Below, piece after piece: positions 1 to 6,829 of a stretch of 25,176 nt of DNA. A program made the position numbers and the translations under genes. The notes under the pieces were generated by a model. It had not been told where the DNA came from. It worked only from the letters and a program-made list of their open reading frames with translations, and ran no database searches. How positions within the stretch are numbered: position 1 is the stretch's first letter; the number at the start of each line of letters is the position of its first letter. This DNA is from an uncultured Clostridia bacterium (GTDB lineage: Bacteria > Bacillota > Clostridia > Lachnospirales > CAG-274): assembly GCA_910579745.1 (NCBI GenBank), contig CAJTVH010000010.1, forward strand, positions 1 to 25,176, in the 5' to 3' direction.

Positions 1-224
1 TCGCAGTCCTCCTCAGCGATATAATCAAAAATATAATTGTCGTTTACAATATCCGAAAGCCCTAATACGGCCCCTGACCCCCATAAGATTTTCCCAAAAA
101 CACCAATAGCGGAGGCTCTCCCTTTGAGAACCATGCCAAGCTCGTTAATAGGTCTGCCCTTCTCATAAATTTTTTTGCCTTTTAAAACCTTATATTTTTT
201 ATTCTCTCCTTGTTGAAGTCCCAT
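1..224 (-). CDS. Cyclic-nucleotide-binding-domain protein, N-terminal part (cut by window edge)
   Basis: Seen: an open frame starts at ATG 224 and runs off the window after 74 codons without a stop. An AGAGGTG ribosome binding site lies about six bases upstream. The peptide starts MGLQQGENKKYKVLKGKKI and carries the glycine-spaced pattern of the Crp/cNMP-binding beta-roll: G-x-x-I-Y-E-K-G near residue 20, MVLKG near 32-36, and a G-x-V-L-G-L-x-D stretch near 52-59. Known: this fold senses cyclic nucleotides or other small effectors and is often joined to a DNA-binding or second sensor domain. Here the C-terminal half lies outside the window, so the output domain and ligand are unknown. It is separated from the next gene by about 1.3 kb of repeats, so it probably has its own promoter. 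The family call is fairly firm; the function is not. Confidence 0.7.
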   Translation of the reverse strand, partial: MGLQQGENKKYKVLKGKKIYEKGRPINELGMVLKGRASAIGVFGKILWGSGAVLGLSDIVNDNYIFDYIAEEDC

Positions 225-258
225 CAAAACACCTCTTTCACGGATATATTCTATTTCT

Positions 259-444
259 TAGGGTCTGTCTCAAACTACGCGCCTTTTTGTTAAAACCTCG
301 TAAAATTTTAACGGCAAAAACACTTTTGCTTTTTATAAAGTAAAAGCATCCAAAAAATTATGAAAAATAGAACAATCTCGATTTAAGCTTGTTTTACTTT
401 TTTATGATTTTTCGCGCGTATTTTAGTTTTCAGGCATTCCCTTA
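259..444. repeat. Divergent relative of the 165-bp family A inverted-repeat element
   Basis: This 186-bp stretch is bounded by TA on both sides. Its right part shares the TTTTTCGCGCGTATTTTAG-type block (near 409-426) and an AGTTTTCAG-like end with the four close family A copies, and its left end begins TAGGGTCTGTCTCAAACT, an imperfect inverted match to the right end. The interior (taaaaaattatgaaaaatag and the facing tttttatgatttttcgcgcg) folds back on itself. I read it as an older or separate subfamily member. No coding frame is supported in it. Confidence 0.6.
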
Positions 445-738
445 CCCACCGTATGAATACGGAAAACTAATTTATATAAAATTTTAATTCTCAGATACCC
501 TCACATTTTTATATTTATCAAAATCTGATAAATTATATTGTATATTACTTAAATTCCTCTAATTCTAATTATAAGTAAATTTTATCTTGTTGTCAAATAA
601 AAGTAATTTTCACGTCCATGGAGAAATAATAAAATAATTATAACCAATTGAAAATAGGCGAAAAGTAAGCGGTATAAAAATTATTTTCTCTCTCCCGCTA
701 GAAACCTCTTAAACCTCTATAAATACATAATATGTAAA

Positions 739-788
739 TATAGTCAACAAACTTAAAAATTTCTCTTCTTTCAAGTTTATTGACTACA
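739..788. repeat. Short family B inverted repeat (internally deleted)
   Basis: TATAGTCAACAAACTTAAAA on the left faces CAAGTTTATTGACTACA on the right across about ten bases. These arms match the ends of the full-length family B elements elsewhere in the window (for example 11698-11861), so this looks like a copy whose interior has been lost. Confidence 0.6.
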
Positions 789-1039
789 TTAAACCAGCTC
801 AATAACCTAAATTGCGCCGCTTGACAAACCTTTCCCCGCCATAACCCGTTTGATTTTTCATAGACGCTTTCCAATCCTCTCAAAAAATTTAAACTTCGTA
901 TGATAAAAAATCTCTTTTCAAGTGTCACAACTTCACGTTATTAAACAGATACCAGCATAAATTCACAAATCACCACGCGTCAAAGACTATTCGTATTTTT
1001 ATTTCACAAAAATACTTTAAACCTATGGCTGATAACTCT

Positions 1040-1115
1040 GCCTTTGTATTAGGCGATAACTTGTACTCACGCTGAACACAAGATCAAGTCCCTCTGCTTT
1101 TTAAGCCGGGGACTT
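1040..1115. other. Cluster of three adjacent hairpins, unidentified
   Basis: Three stems follow one another: GCCT/AGGC (1040-1054), CTTGT/ACAAG (1060-1082) and AAGTCC/GGACTT (1086-1115) with an inner GCTT/AAGC. The last is the strongest but has no T-run on either strand, so it is not a standard terminator. I do not recognise a riboswitch or known RNA; a decayed insertion-sequence end is equally possible. Confidence 0.3.
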
Positions 1116-1122
1116 TCTTAGT

Positions 1123-1287
1123 TAGAGCGTATCTGAAAACTATCATAAGCTATCAGTTATATACGCGAAATATCCAAAAAATTATTAAAAAATAAACCAA
1201 AACGGTTCAATTAAACAGAATAGCCTTTCTGTTTCGTTTTATTTTTTATAATTTTTCGCGCGTATTTTAGTTTTCAGATACGCTCTA
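1123..1287. repeat. Family A 165-bp inverted-repeat element, copy 1
   Basis: The element begins TAGAGCGTATCTGAAAACT and ends with the reverse complement of that sequence, TA included, giving terminal inverted repeats of about 19-20 bp. The interior continues as an imperfect palindrome around a CAGAATAGCCTTTCTG core, so almost the whole element can fold into one long hairpin. It encodes nothing. The TA at each end suggests a TA target-site duplication, as seen for Tc1/mariner-like and some other families. Same orientation as the other three close copies; it lies about 60 bp beyond the open frame that follows the 2H phosphoesterase gene. Confidence 0.9.
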
Positions 1288-1347
1288 GTTAAATAATCAT
1301 TAAATAAACGCTGATACTCGGCGTGTTTTTATTGTTCTTAATTTTAT

Positions 1348-1527
1348 TTATTTAAGTTTTAACAAGTACACGCCCTTTTTTATTCCAATTACATCATTTA
1401 ACTCTGCTTTTAGCCTTTCTTCAATTCTATTACAGCCATACCTTTTATATAATGAACTGACTGTGTACATTGAATTGTAATGATTGTTTTCACAACAACC
1501 CTGATTTTCGGCTTCTAGTTTATCTGA
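1348..1527 (-). pseudogene. 59-codon open frame continuing in frame after the 2H phosphoesterase stop
   Basis: Directly after the TGA stop of the 2H phosphoesterase (1530-1528) the same frame stays open for 59 more codons, ending at TAA 1350-1348. The peptide looks like real protein: it contains MYTVSSLYKRYGCNRIEER and ends GIKKGVYLLKLK, with balanced charged and hydrophobic residues. It has no ribosome binding site or good start of its own. The 2H domain is already complete at the TGA, so this may be the residue of a truncated downstream gene or a C-terminal extension lost by a nonsense change. I do not recognise the family. Confidence 0.35.
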
Positions 1528-2064
1528 TCAATTCAGCCCTATTGTAAAAATCTCCTCTACCGGAAAAGTTATTTTAACTAGTCCTATCGCAATAAATTCG
1601 CCGCTCATCTTCTTAAATTCACGCAATAATAAATCACTTGCCTTAAAAAAAGCCTCATTATCATCCTCGCGAGTAAGCGCTATAGTACAATGCGGCACCC
1701 ATCGATTAGGACAATACCACTCCCAGCCATTTATATCAAAATCCCCTAAGCACTCATGTAACTCTCGTTGAAATTGATACATACTGTTATTCATTACAGG
1801 CGATACAAAAATTGTTTTCGTATCATTAAACATTCCAACAGAACCAATATAGGCAGGCATAGTTTTATGGTTCCGCGCGAAAACCTTTAGCCGTTGAATA
1901 CACCGAGATTCATCTACATCATTAAAACAAGCTAATGTAAGATGTGGCCTTGTTTTCCATTCTAAAAACTTTGTACTGATTTTTTCATCAGCAATTCTTT
2001 TGGCTAAATTAAAAAGTTTTTTTTCTGTTTCTTTGTCATAATATAATTCTATCGCATACTGCAT
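1528..2064 (-). CDS. 2H phosphoesterase superfamily protein (LigT / 2'-5' RNA ligase-like)
   Basis: 178 residues, the usual size for single-domain 2H enzymes. Seen: the two signature motifs H-x-T/S-x are present and well spaced, HLTL in the RPHLTLACF segment (about residue 41) and HCTI in VPHCTIAL (about residue 124). Known: these two histidines form the active site that acts on 2',5' or cyclic phosphodiester bonds in RNA or nucleotides; the substrate of this clade is not known. Start choice: ATG 2064 has GGAGG eight bases upstream and gives MQYAIELYYDK; an earlier TTG at 2097 would overlap the DUF4340 stop and has a poorer site. It follows the DUF4340 gene by 29 bp and is probably the last gene of the ABC cluster, though its role there is unclear. 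The frame stays open for 59 codons past its stop. Confidence 0.85.
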   Translation of the reverse strand: MQYAIELYYDKETEKKLFNLAKRIADEKISTKFLEWKTRPHLTLACFNDVDESRCIQRLKVFARNHKTMPAYIGSVGMFNDTKTIFVSPVMNNSMYQFQRELHECLGDFDINGWEWYCPNRWVPHCTIALTREDDNEAFFKASDLLLREFKKMSGEFIAIGLVKITFPVEEIFTIGLN

Positions 2065-2093
2065 AATAACGTCCTCCATCAATTTCCCTTTTA

Positions 2094-3533
2094 TCAATCT
2101 CTCTTTGTTTGTTTTAAAAGATTTTCCGCTTTCTCAAATACTCTTCTGATTTTCTGTTTACTCACAAGCATACCTTCAATAGGCCTGTTCTCCACTATAT
2201 AAAAACTCTCGTTAAAAGGTAAAAACTTAACCTCGTCAAAAGAACCGTCTATAAGAGTATATTTAATTACAACTTCCGGATTGTCCGAAACAGCTTTGGC
2301 GTTTTCATCAACTTTATCAAAAGTAATCCCGGCCAGAAGCTCAAAGAAATCAGAAAAAGAACTCTTGTCAAATTCCACACCGTTTAAATAAGCTTTCCTG
2401 TCATCGTTAAAACGGCTGTTTTTACTTTCGGAATTTTCTTTCGCCTCTTCCTCTCCGAAAGTAACTTCCAAAAGTGTGTCGCCCTCTGACATATCGGCTC
2501 GTTCTATCTCCGCTCTGTAGTGAAGAGCGACAAATTTCTCAACAAATTTAATCGGGTCGGCGTTTAAAAAAGGATTCACATATTTGCTGTCAATAAGAAA
2601 AACGGCGTTTTTATCATTAACGGTACAATAATAATTATCATCCTGAACCTTATCCCCAACAGTAAGAGCCAAAGAGTTTGTATCGTCTTTCACAATTATC
2701 TCCGCCTCAGGAGAATCAAATCCGAATTTATCAATATTCTCAAGAGACGCCTGAACAATATCGCCAAGCTGTATATCGTTTAAATTAACTAAAACCGTTT
2801 CCTGTAAATTTGACGGATAAACCGCCATACCCTCATAAGGTTTTTTCATATTCATCGTTTCCATGCCCATCTCAATAAGATTTTGGGCGTTTCCCTGTTT
2901 TTGTAAAGTGTATTCAAGGTCAATCTCAGGAGCGTTTTTTCTCTTTATGTTAAGAGACATAATTTTATAAGGAGAAACTTTCGGAATACTTTTATCAACG
3001 AAATAATTTATTGTGTATTCCGCCCTTTCCCCGTTAATATGATTTATTGTGTAAACCATATCCTCGTTAGGTTTTTTAGCGTAACAATAATTATTATCCG
3101 GAGTCTGATCTCCTATATAAATGAGCTTTTCCGAACCGTCCTTAAATTTAAGACAAACGCTTTTTTTAGGATTATCAAGACCATATCGCCCTATGTTCCC
3201 GTCATCGTTAGGAACCTCCTCGGCGAAAATCGAAAGCATACTCTCAATAAAACTTTCGGTATTGCTTTTATCAAGCTCTATATTCTCATATCCTTTAACT
3301 ACCCATTTGCCGTTGTCAAAAAACAGTTCCGTCAAAACATTGTCGTTATTAAGCTCGATTGAGACTAGATTTTCTTTCTCACCATCAATAATTTTAAAAG
3401 AGTCCTCCTCTTCCGCTGATTCAGAGGGGCCTTCACCTATACTGTCATTATCGGGAATGACATAAAAATAAGCTATGGCCAGAACAGCTATAAATAAGGC
3501 ACCTATAATAATCCGTATATATTTTTTACTCAT
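2094..3533 (-). CDS. DUF4340 domain protein, membrane-anchored partner of a GldG-type ABC system
   Basis: 479 residues. One N-terminal membrane segment (about 6-26) is followed by an acidic linker (31-45) and a long extracytoplasmic part. Seen: an internally repeated module, with YGLDNP...KLIYIGDQTPDNNYCYA (about 117-152) echoed by FGFDSP...LALTVGDKVQDDNYYC (about 270-303); both include G-D-x-x-x-D-N/D-N-Y. This matches the DUF4340 family. Known: DUF4340 genes commonly sit beside GldA/F/G-like ABC transporter genes, and their biochemical role is unknown. A strong AAGGAGGGATAAG precedes ATG 3533, and the gap to the upstream GldG-like gene is only 11 bp, so the two are co-transcribed. I infer a surface-exposed subunit or accessory of the same transporter. 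Confidence 0.8.
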   Translation of the reverse strand: MSKKYIRIIIGALFIAVLAIAYFYVIPDNDSIGEGPSESAEEEDSFKIIDGEKENLVSIELNNDNVLTELFFDNGKWVVKGYENIELDKSNTESFIESMLSIFAEEVPNDDGNIGRYGLDNPKKSVCLKFKDGSEKLIYIGDQTPDNNYCYAKKPNEDMVYTINHINGERAEYTINYFVDKSIPKVSPYKIMSLNIKRKNAPEIDLEYTLQKQGNAQNLIEMGMETMNMKKPYEGMAVYPSNLQETVLVNLNDIQLGDIVQASLENIDKFGFDSPEAEIIVKDDTNSLALTVGDKVQDDNYYCTVNDKNAVFLIDSKYVNPFLNADPIKFVEKFVALHYRAEIERADMSEGDTLLEVTFGEEEAKENSESKNSRFNDDRKAYLNGVEFDKSSFSDFFELLAGITFDKVDENAKAVSDNPEVVIKYTLIDGSFDEVKFLPFNESFYIVENRPIEGMLVSKQKIRRVFEKAENLLKQTKRD

Positions 3534-3544
3534 CTTATCCCTCC

Positions 3545-4942
3545 TTAGCTGTATCTTCTCTTATACCATACTATTATGCCTAAAATAAATATAACTCCTG
3601 GAATAATCACGCATACAAACGCGGTTATATTGCTTTTCGTACCGTCCGGAACGGTAATCGCCTCCGTCTCAAGACTTTTGGCGGGAATATAAACGGTAGC
3701 GCTTTCCCCTCCTTTAAGCCAGTTGGCGCAGTCAACGGCGAATAAAAGGCTCGCGTTCGTCATTCCGCCGTCTCTTATAAGGCTTGACGCCCCGCACACC
3801 ACAAGCTTTGTCGTATGGTTTTTGTCTGTGTAATAAGAATCGGTTATCAAAACAGCGGCGTTAAACGGACCTTTTTTGTCTCCCTCCTCAAAATTAAAAG
3901 TCTTGGGATTGTCAGAAACCTTCCCATAAGAGGAATTTGACGTCGTAAAAATAGGCTCAACCGAAATAGACTCTTTTTTAAGCTCAAGAATGTCAATTCC
4001 CTGGGCATAGCTTATAATCATAGGATAGCCGCTCTGTTTAAGCTGTTTCGTGACATCCGAGCTTTTAATCTCAGGCATAATATTTATAGGATATTGATAG
4101 TATCTGTCGGAATCCCCCTCGAAAATCAAAGCGTTTCCCGCTTTAACGCCATAATCGGCGAGTATTCTCTCAAAATTGGGAATGTCCTTTTTACTGTCTA
4201 TAAAAACCATGGCGTTTCCGTCTTTTGCGAGATACTCAAGAACATAATCGGCCTCATCCTTTGAGTAATCGGCGGCTGGCGTTGTCATTAAAAGTATATC
4301 GCAATCTTCAGGAACACCTTTTTCCTCGGTTATATTGAGATTTCTCACCTCATAATTTCTTTTCCCAAACTCATTTTTAAAACTCTCCGATACGTCAAGC
4401 TCATTGTGTCCGACAACATAATATATTAAGGGGGTTTTCCCCATAGATACATAATTAATGGCGTTCGTGATTTCCGATTCGGCTGTTAAACCTGTCGTCG
4501 TATATGTACCCGTCAAATAATCGGGTCTCATCTCATAAAGCTCCTCAGGTGCTATAATTTTATGTTTTTGGCCTCTCTTCACTATAACGCTGTCATTCTC
4601 GATTTTCTCTCCGTTTTCCGAGAACTCTCTCGTAAACTCAGGGTATCTGTAAGGGTCTTTGTATTCCACAATAATTTTAGGGCAGTTTGCCGTATACTCG
4701 TTTAAAAGCTGTTTAACTACTGGGTCCTCTTCCCCTGTTTTTGATAGAACATATATATATACGTCTTCCGAGACCTTTTCCAAAGCTTCCTTTGATTTAT
4801 CGGAAATCGTGTATAACTCCTTTGATGTAAGGTCCGCCTCAATATTAAGTTTCTCTACGACAAGATTGATAAAAATAAGCGCCGCGATAACAATTAGTAT
4901 AGTTATCGTTGAAAATGTGCCGTATAAAAGTTTTTTGTCCAT
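3545..4942 (-). CDS. GldG-like ABC-associated protein
   Basis: 465 residues from ATG 4942, chosen because AGGAGG lies nine bases before it; the longer TTG start at 4978 would run into the permease gene. Seen: an N-terminal membrane segment (about 7-28), a large extracytoplasmic region, and a C-terminal membrane helix (about 440-460) ending YKRRYS. Residues 30-70 contain the DLTSKELYTISDKSKEAL-type segment typical of GldG / ABC-type uncharacterised transport proteins (the common L-T-x-x-x-x-Y-S/T-L/I-S-x-x-S/T motif). The middle (GKTPLIYYVVGHNELD, then CDILLMTTP) resembles the ThuA-like fold noted for this family. Known: in Bacteroidetes GldA, GldF and GldG form an ABC transporter needed for gliding; Firmicute homologues have no defined substrate. 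It sits between the permease and DUF4340 genes. Confidence 0.85.
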   Translation of the reverse strand: MDKKLLYGTFSTITILIVIAALIFINLVVEKLNIEADLTSKELYTISDKSKEALEKVSEDVYIYVLSKTGEEDPVVKQLLNEYTANCPKIIVEYKDPYRYPEFTREFSENGEKIENDSVIVKRGQKHKIIAPEELYEMRPDYLTGTYTTTGLTAESEITNAINYVSMGKTPLIYYVVGHNELDVSESFKNEFGKRNYEVRNLNITEEKGVPEDCDILLMTTPAADYSKDEADYVLEYLAKDGNAMVFIDSKKDIPNFERILADYGVKAGNALIFEGDSDRYYQYPINIMPEIKSSDVTKQLKQSGYPMIISYAQGIDILELKKESISVEPIFTTSNSSYGKVSDNPKTFNFEEGDKKGPFNAAVLITDSYYTDKNHTTKLVVCGASSLIRDGGMTNASLLFAVDCANWLKGGESATVYIPAKSLETEAITVPDGTKSNITAFVCVIIPGVIFILGIIVWYKRRYS

Positions 4943-4955
4943 TAGAGAGAACCTC

Positions 4956-5819
4956 CTATCTCCATCTTCTTTTCTCAATAGTATTAATTGTTATATACAG
5001 AAAAATATATATAAAAGAAATATAATAAACAACATCTGAAAGCTTAAAAATACCCATATAAAAACTCTCAAAATGATTTAAGACCGAAAACCAGTTTAAA
5101 ACCCGTACAATAATTCCCTCAAAAATAAGATCATCCAAGAAATAAAGAACAGACACAGCCACAAGGCAAACACCAAAAAAAGCCCCTGAAATAACAATAT
5201 TTTTCGTGCTGTTATATAAAATAAATGAAATAAGCGAAATAACCAATACTGTAAATACAGTCGATGATAACGTGTCGACCGGCATGCTCATAATCACGCT
5301 GTCCATCATAAGTATAAAAAATACGGCGGCGAAAGTCCCGACGGCGGCTATAATTTGATTATCTGTTAAAACCGAGATAAAAAGACCCACGGCTATAAGC
5401 GAGGCACCCAAAAGAAAATATCCGAGAAAACAGCCGAAAGTCTGAATGAAATTTACATCTCCGTAATAATTTAATATAATAGGGAATAACGCTATTATAA
5501 CAGTTCCAAAAAGAAACAAAGACGCGGCGGCGAAAAACTTCCCAAAAACAATCTTCCAAATACTTATCGGAGATGTATATAAAAGCTGGTCCGTTTTTTG
5601 CCTTACCTCCTCAGCGAAAAGACGCATTGTAAGAACGGGGATCAAAATAAGAAACATTGAGAAAGTATAAGTAAGCGTTCCCGAATAATCAGGGCTTCCT
5701 TCCCCAACGTTAAACCTTGAGAAAAAATAAGCGTTTATCAGCACAAAAAATCCCAAAAAAACATATCCCGACATCGTAGTAAAATATGTACGTATCTCTT
5801 TCTTAAAAACAGCGCTCAT
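4956..5819 (-). CDS. ABC-2 type permease (GldF-like)
   Basis: 287 residues, with about six hydrophobic segments (roughly 17-38, 49-66, 95-115, 125-150, 155-172, 187-206, and a C-terminal helix near 260-278). Seen: MSAVFKKEIRTYFTT is the usual cytoplasmic start of ABC-2 permeases that pair with GldA-type ATPases, and the LTMRLFAEEVRQKTDQLLYTSPISIWKIVFGK stretch (shown by its E-E-x-R-x-x-T-x-x-L-L-x-T-S-P core, about 64-92) is the coupling region found in this family. The start ATG 5819 lies 2 bp after the ATPase stop, with GGGGGA within the end of the upstream gene, so translation is likely coupled. Inferred role: the membrane channel of the transporter encoded by the flanking genes. Confidence 0.88.
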   Translation of the reverse strand: MSAVFKKEIRTYFTTMSGYVFLGFFVLINAYFFSRFNVGEGSPDYSGTLTYTFSMFLILIPVLTMRLFAEEVRQKTDQLLYTSPISIWKIVFGKFFAAASLFLFGTVIIALFPIILNYYGDVNFIQTFGCFLGYFLLGASLIAVGLFISVLTDNQIIAAVGTFAAVFFILMMDSVIMSMPVDTLSSTVFTVLVISLISFILYNSTKNIVISGAFFGVCLVAVSVLYFLDDLIFEGIIVRVLNWFSVLNHFESFYMGIFKLSDVVYYISFIYIFLYITINTIEKRRWR

Positions 5820-5821
5820 AT

Positions 5822-6829
5822 TTAGTTGTCCCCCTTCTTGTCAAACTCAAAAACCTCTTCGCTTTTATTGTCATCTAAGGCTAAAGAGTCTGATTCCTCA
5901 GCATATTCCCCGTTGATAACTTTGAGAAATAAATCCTCAAGTGAGAAAATAACAGGCTTAAACATAAGAACAGGAATATCTTTTCCGGCGCAAATACGGA
6001 AAATCTCCTCTCTCCGGTCATTATAGCCATCTTTGGCGTATATTGAGAAATCAAACGTTCCTTCCTCTTTAATCCCGTCAAAGACAGGAGAAAACCCTGA
6101 GAAAATTTCCATCATCTCATCTTTTGTTTTAGAGGCTTTAACCCTTATGTTAAACACTTCCGAGGACATATTCTCAAATTCATCGGTTCTTTTCTGTACG
6201 ACAATTTTTCCGTTGTCTATAATAATCAGTTTATCGCACACAGCGCTCACCTCGTGCAGTATGTGAGAACTTAAAATAACGGTGTGCCTTTGACCGAGCT
6301 CTTTAATAACGTCTCTCATTTCCATAATCTGTTTCGGGTCTAAGCCGACTGTAGGCTCGTCAAGAATAAGCGCGTCCGGAAACCCAACAAGAGCCTGGGC
6401 AAGACCAACTCTCTGTCTATATCCTTTCGAAAGATTTTTTATAATCCTTTTTCTCACGTCTTTTATTTTAACAGTTTCATAAATCTCGTCAAGCATAGCC
6501 TTTCTTTCTTTTCTCGGAATATCTTTTATGTCGCATACAAAATCAAGATACTCATAAACCCTCATATCCCCGTAAAGAGGCGGCGTGTCTGGAAGATAAC
6601 CTATTTGTTTTTTGGCTTTTTCAGGCTCTTTTAAAATGTCAAAGCCGTTGATATTAACGTCCCCGCCCGTAGCGGCTATATATCCTGTCATCATATTCAT
6701 TGTCGTCGTTTTTCCCGCTCCGTTAGGGCCTAAAAAACCTACAATCTCCCCATCGTTCACAACAAAAGAAATATTGTCGACAGCCGTGTTTTTTCCATAT
6801 CGCTTAGTAAGGTTTTTAACTTCTATCAA
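5822..6829 (-). CDS. ABC transporter ATP-binding protein (GldA-like)
   Basis: 335 residues from TTG 6829. Seen: Walker A GPNGAGKT (34-41), signature LSKGYRQRV (133-141), Walker B ALILDEPT (153-160) and H-loop His189 in SSHIL. The Q-loop position reads YLPDTPPLYGDM with no glutamine, as in other Gld-type ATPases. About 100 residues of C-terminal extension follow the ATPase core. The TTG is preferred because it gives the typical MIEVKNLTKRYG start and places GAGGAG nine bases upstream; the in-frame GTG at 6838 is too close to that site. The gene begins inside the last codons of ftsH (14-bp overlap), which implies translational coupling. It energises the permease encoded next. Confidence 0.9.
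   Translation of the reverse strand: MIEVKNLTKRYGKNTAVDNISFVVNDGEIVGFLGPNGAGKTTTMNMMTGYIAATGGDVNINGFDILKEPEKAKKQIGYLPDTPPLYGDMRVYEYLDFVCDIKDIPRKERKAMLDEIYETVKIKDVRKRIIKNLSKGYRQRVGLAQALVGFPDALILDEPTVGLDPKQIMEMRDVIKELGQRHTVILSSHILHEVSAVCDKLIIIDNGKIVVQKRTDEFENMSSEVFNIRVKASKTKDEMMEIFSGFSPVFDGIKEEGTFDFSIYAKDGYNDRREEIFRICAGKDIPVLMFKPVIFSLEDLFLKVINGEYAEESDSLALDDNKSEEVFEFDKKGDN

Larger units (their letters stand above)
445..1122. other. Gene-free AT-rich spacer with degenerate repeat and hairpin remnants
   Basis: No gene is supported here. An open frame at 698-928 (minus) overlaps a repeat terminus, has no convincing ribosome binding site, and reads as a low-complexity Ile/Phe/Leu string. The stretch holds a short family B-like inverted repeat (739-788), a possible second family B end near 639 (TATAACCAATTGAAAATA), and a run of three consecutive hairpins at 1040-1115. 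It looks like decayed mobile DNA. Confidence 0.5.

Noticed and set aside
698..928. 76-codon open frame on the minus strand
   Set aside because: It overlaps a family B-like terminus, has biased low-complexity composition, no ribosome binding site and no family resemblance.
1528..1530. TGA as a possible recoded (selenocysteine) codon
   Set aside because: The 2H domain is complete before the TGA, and no recognisable SECIS-type hairpin follows directly.
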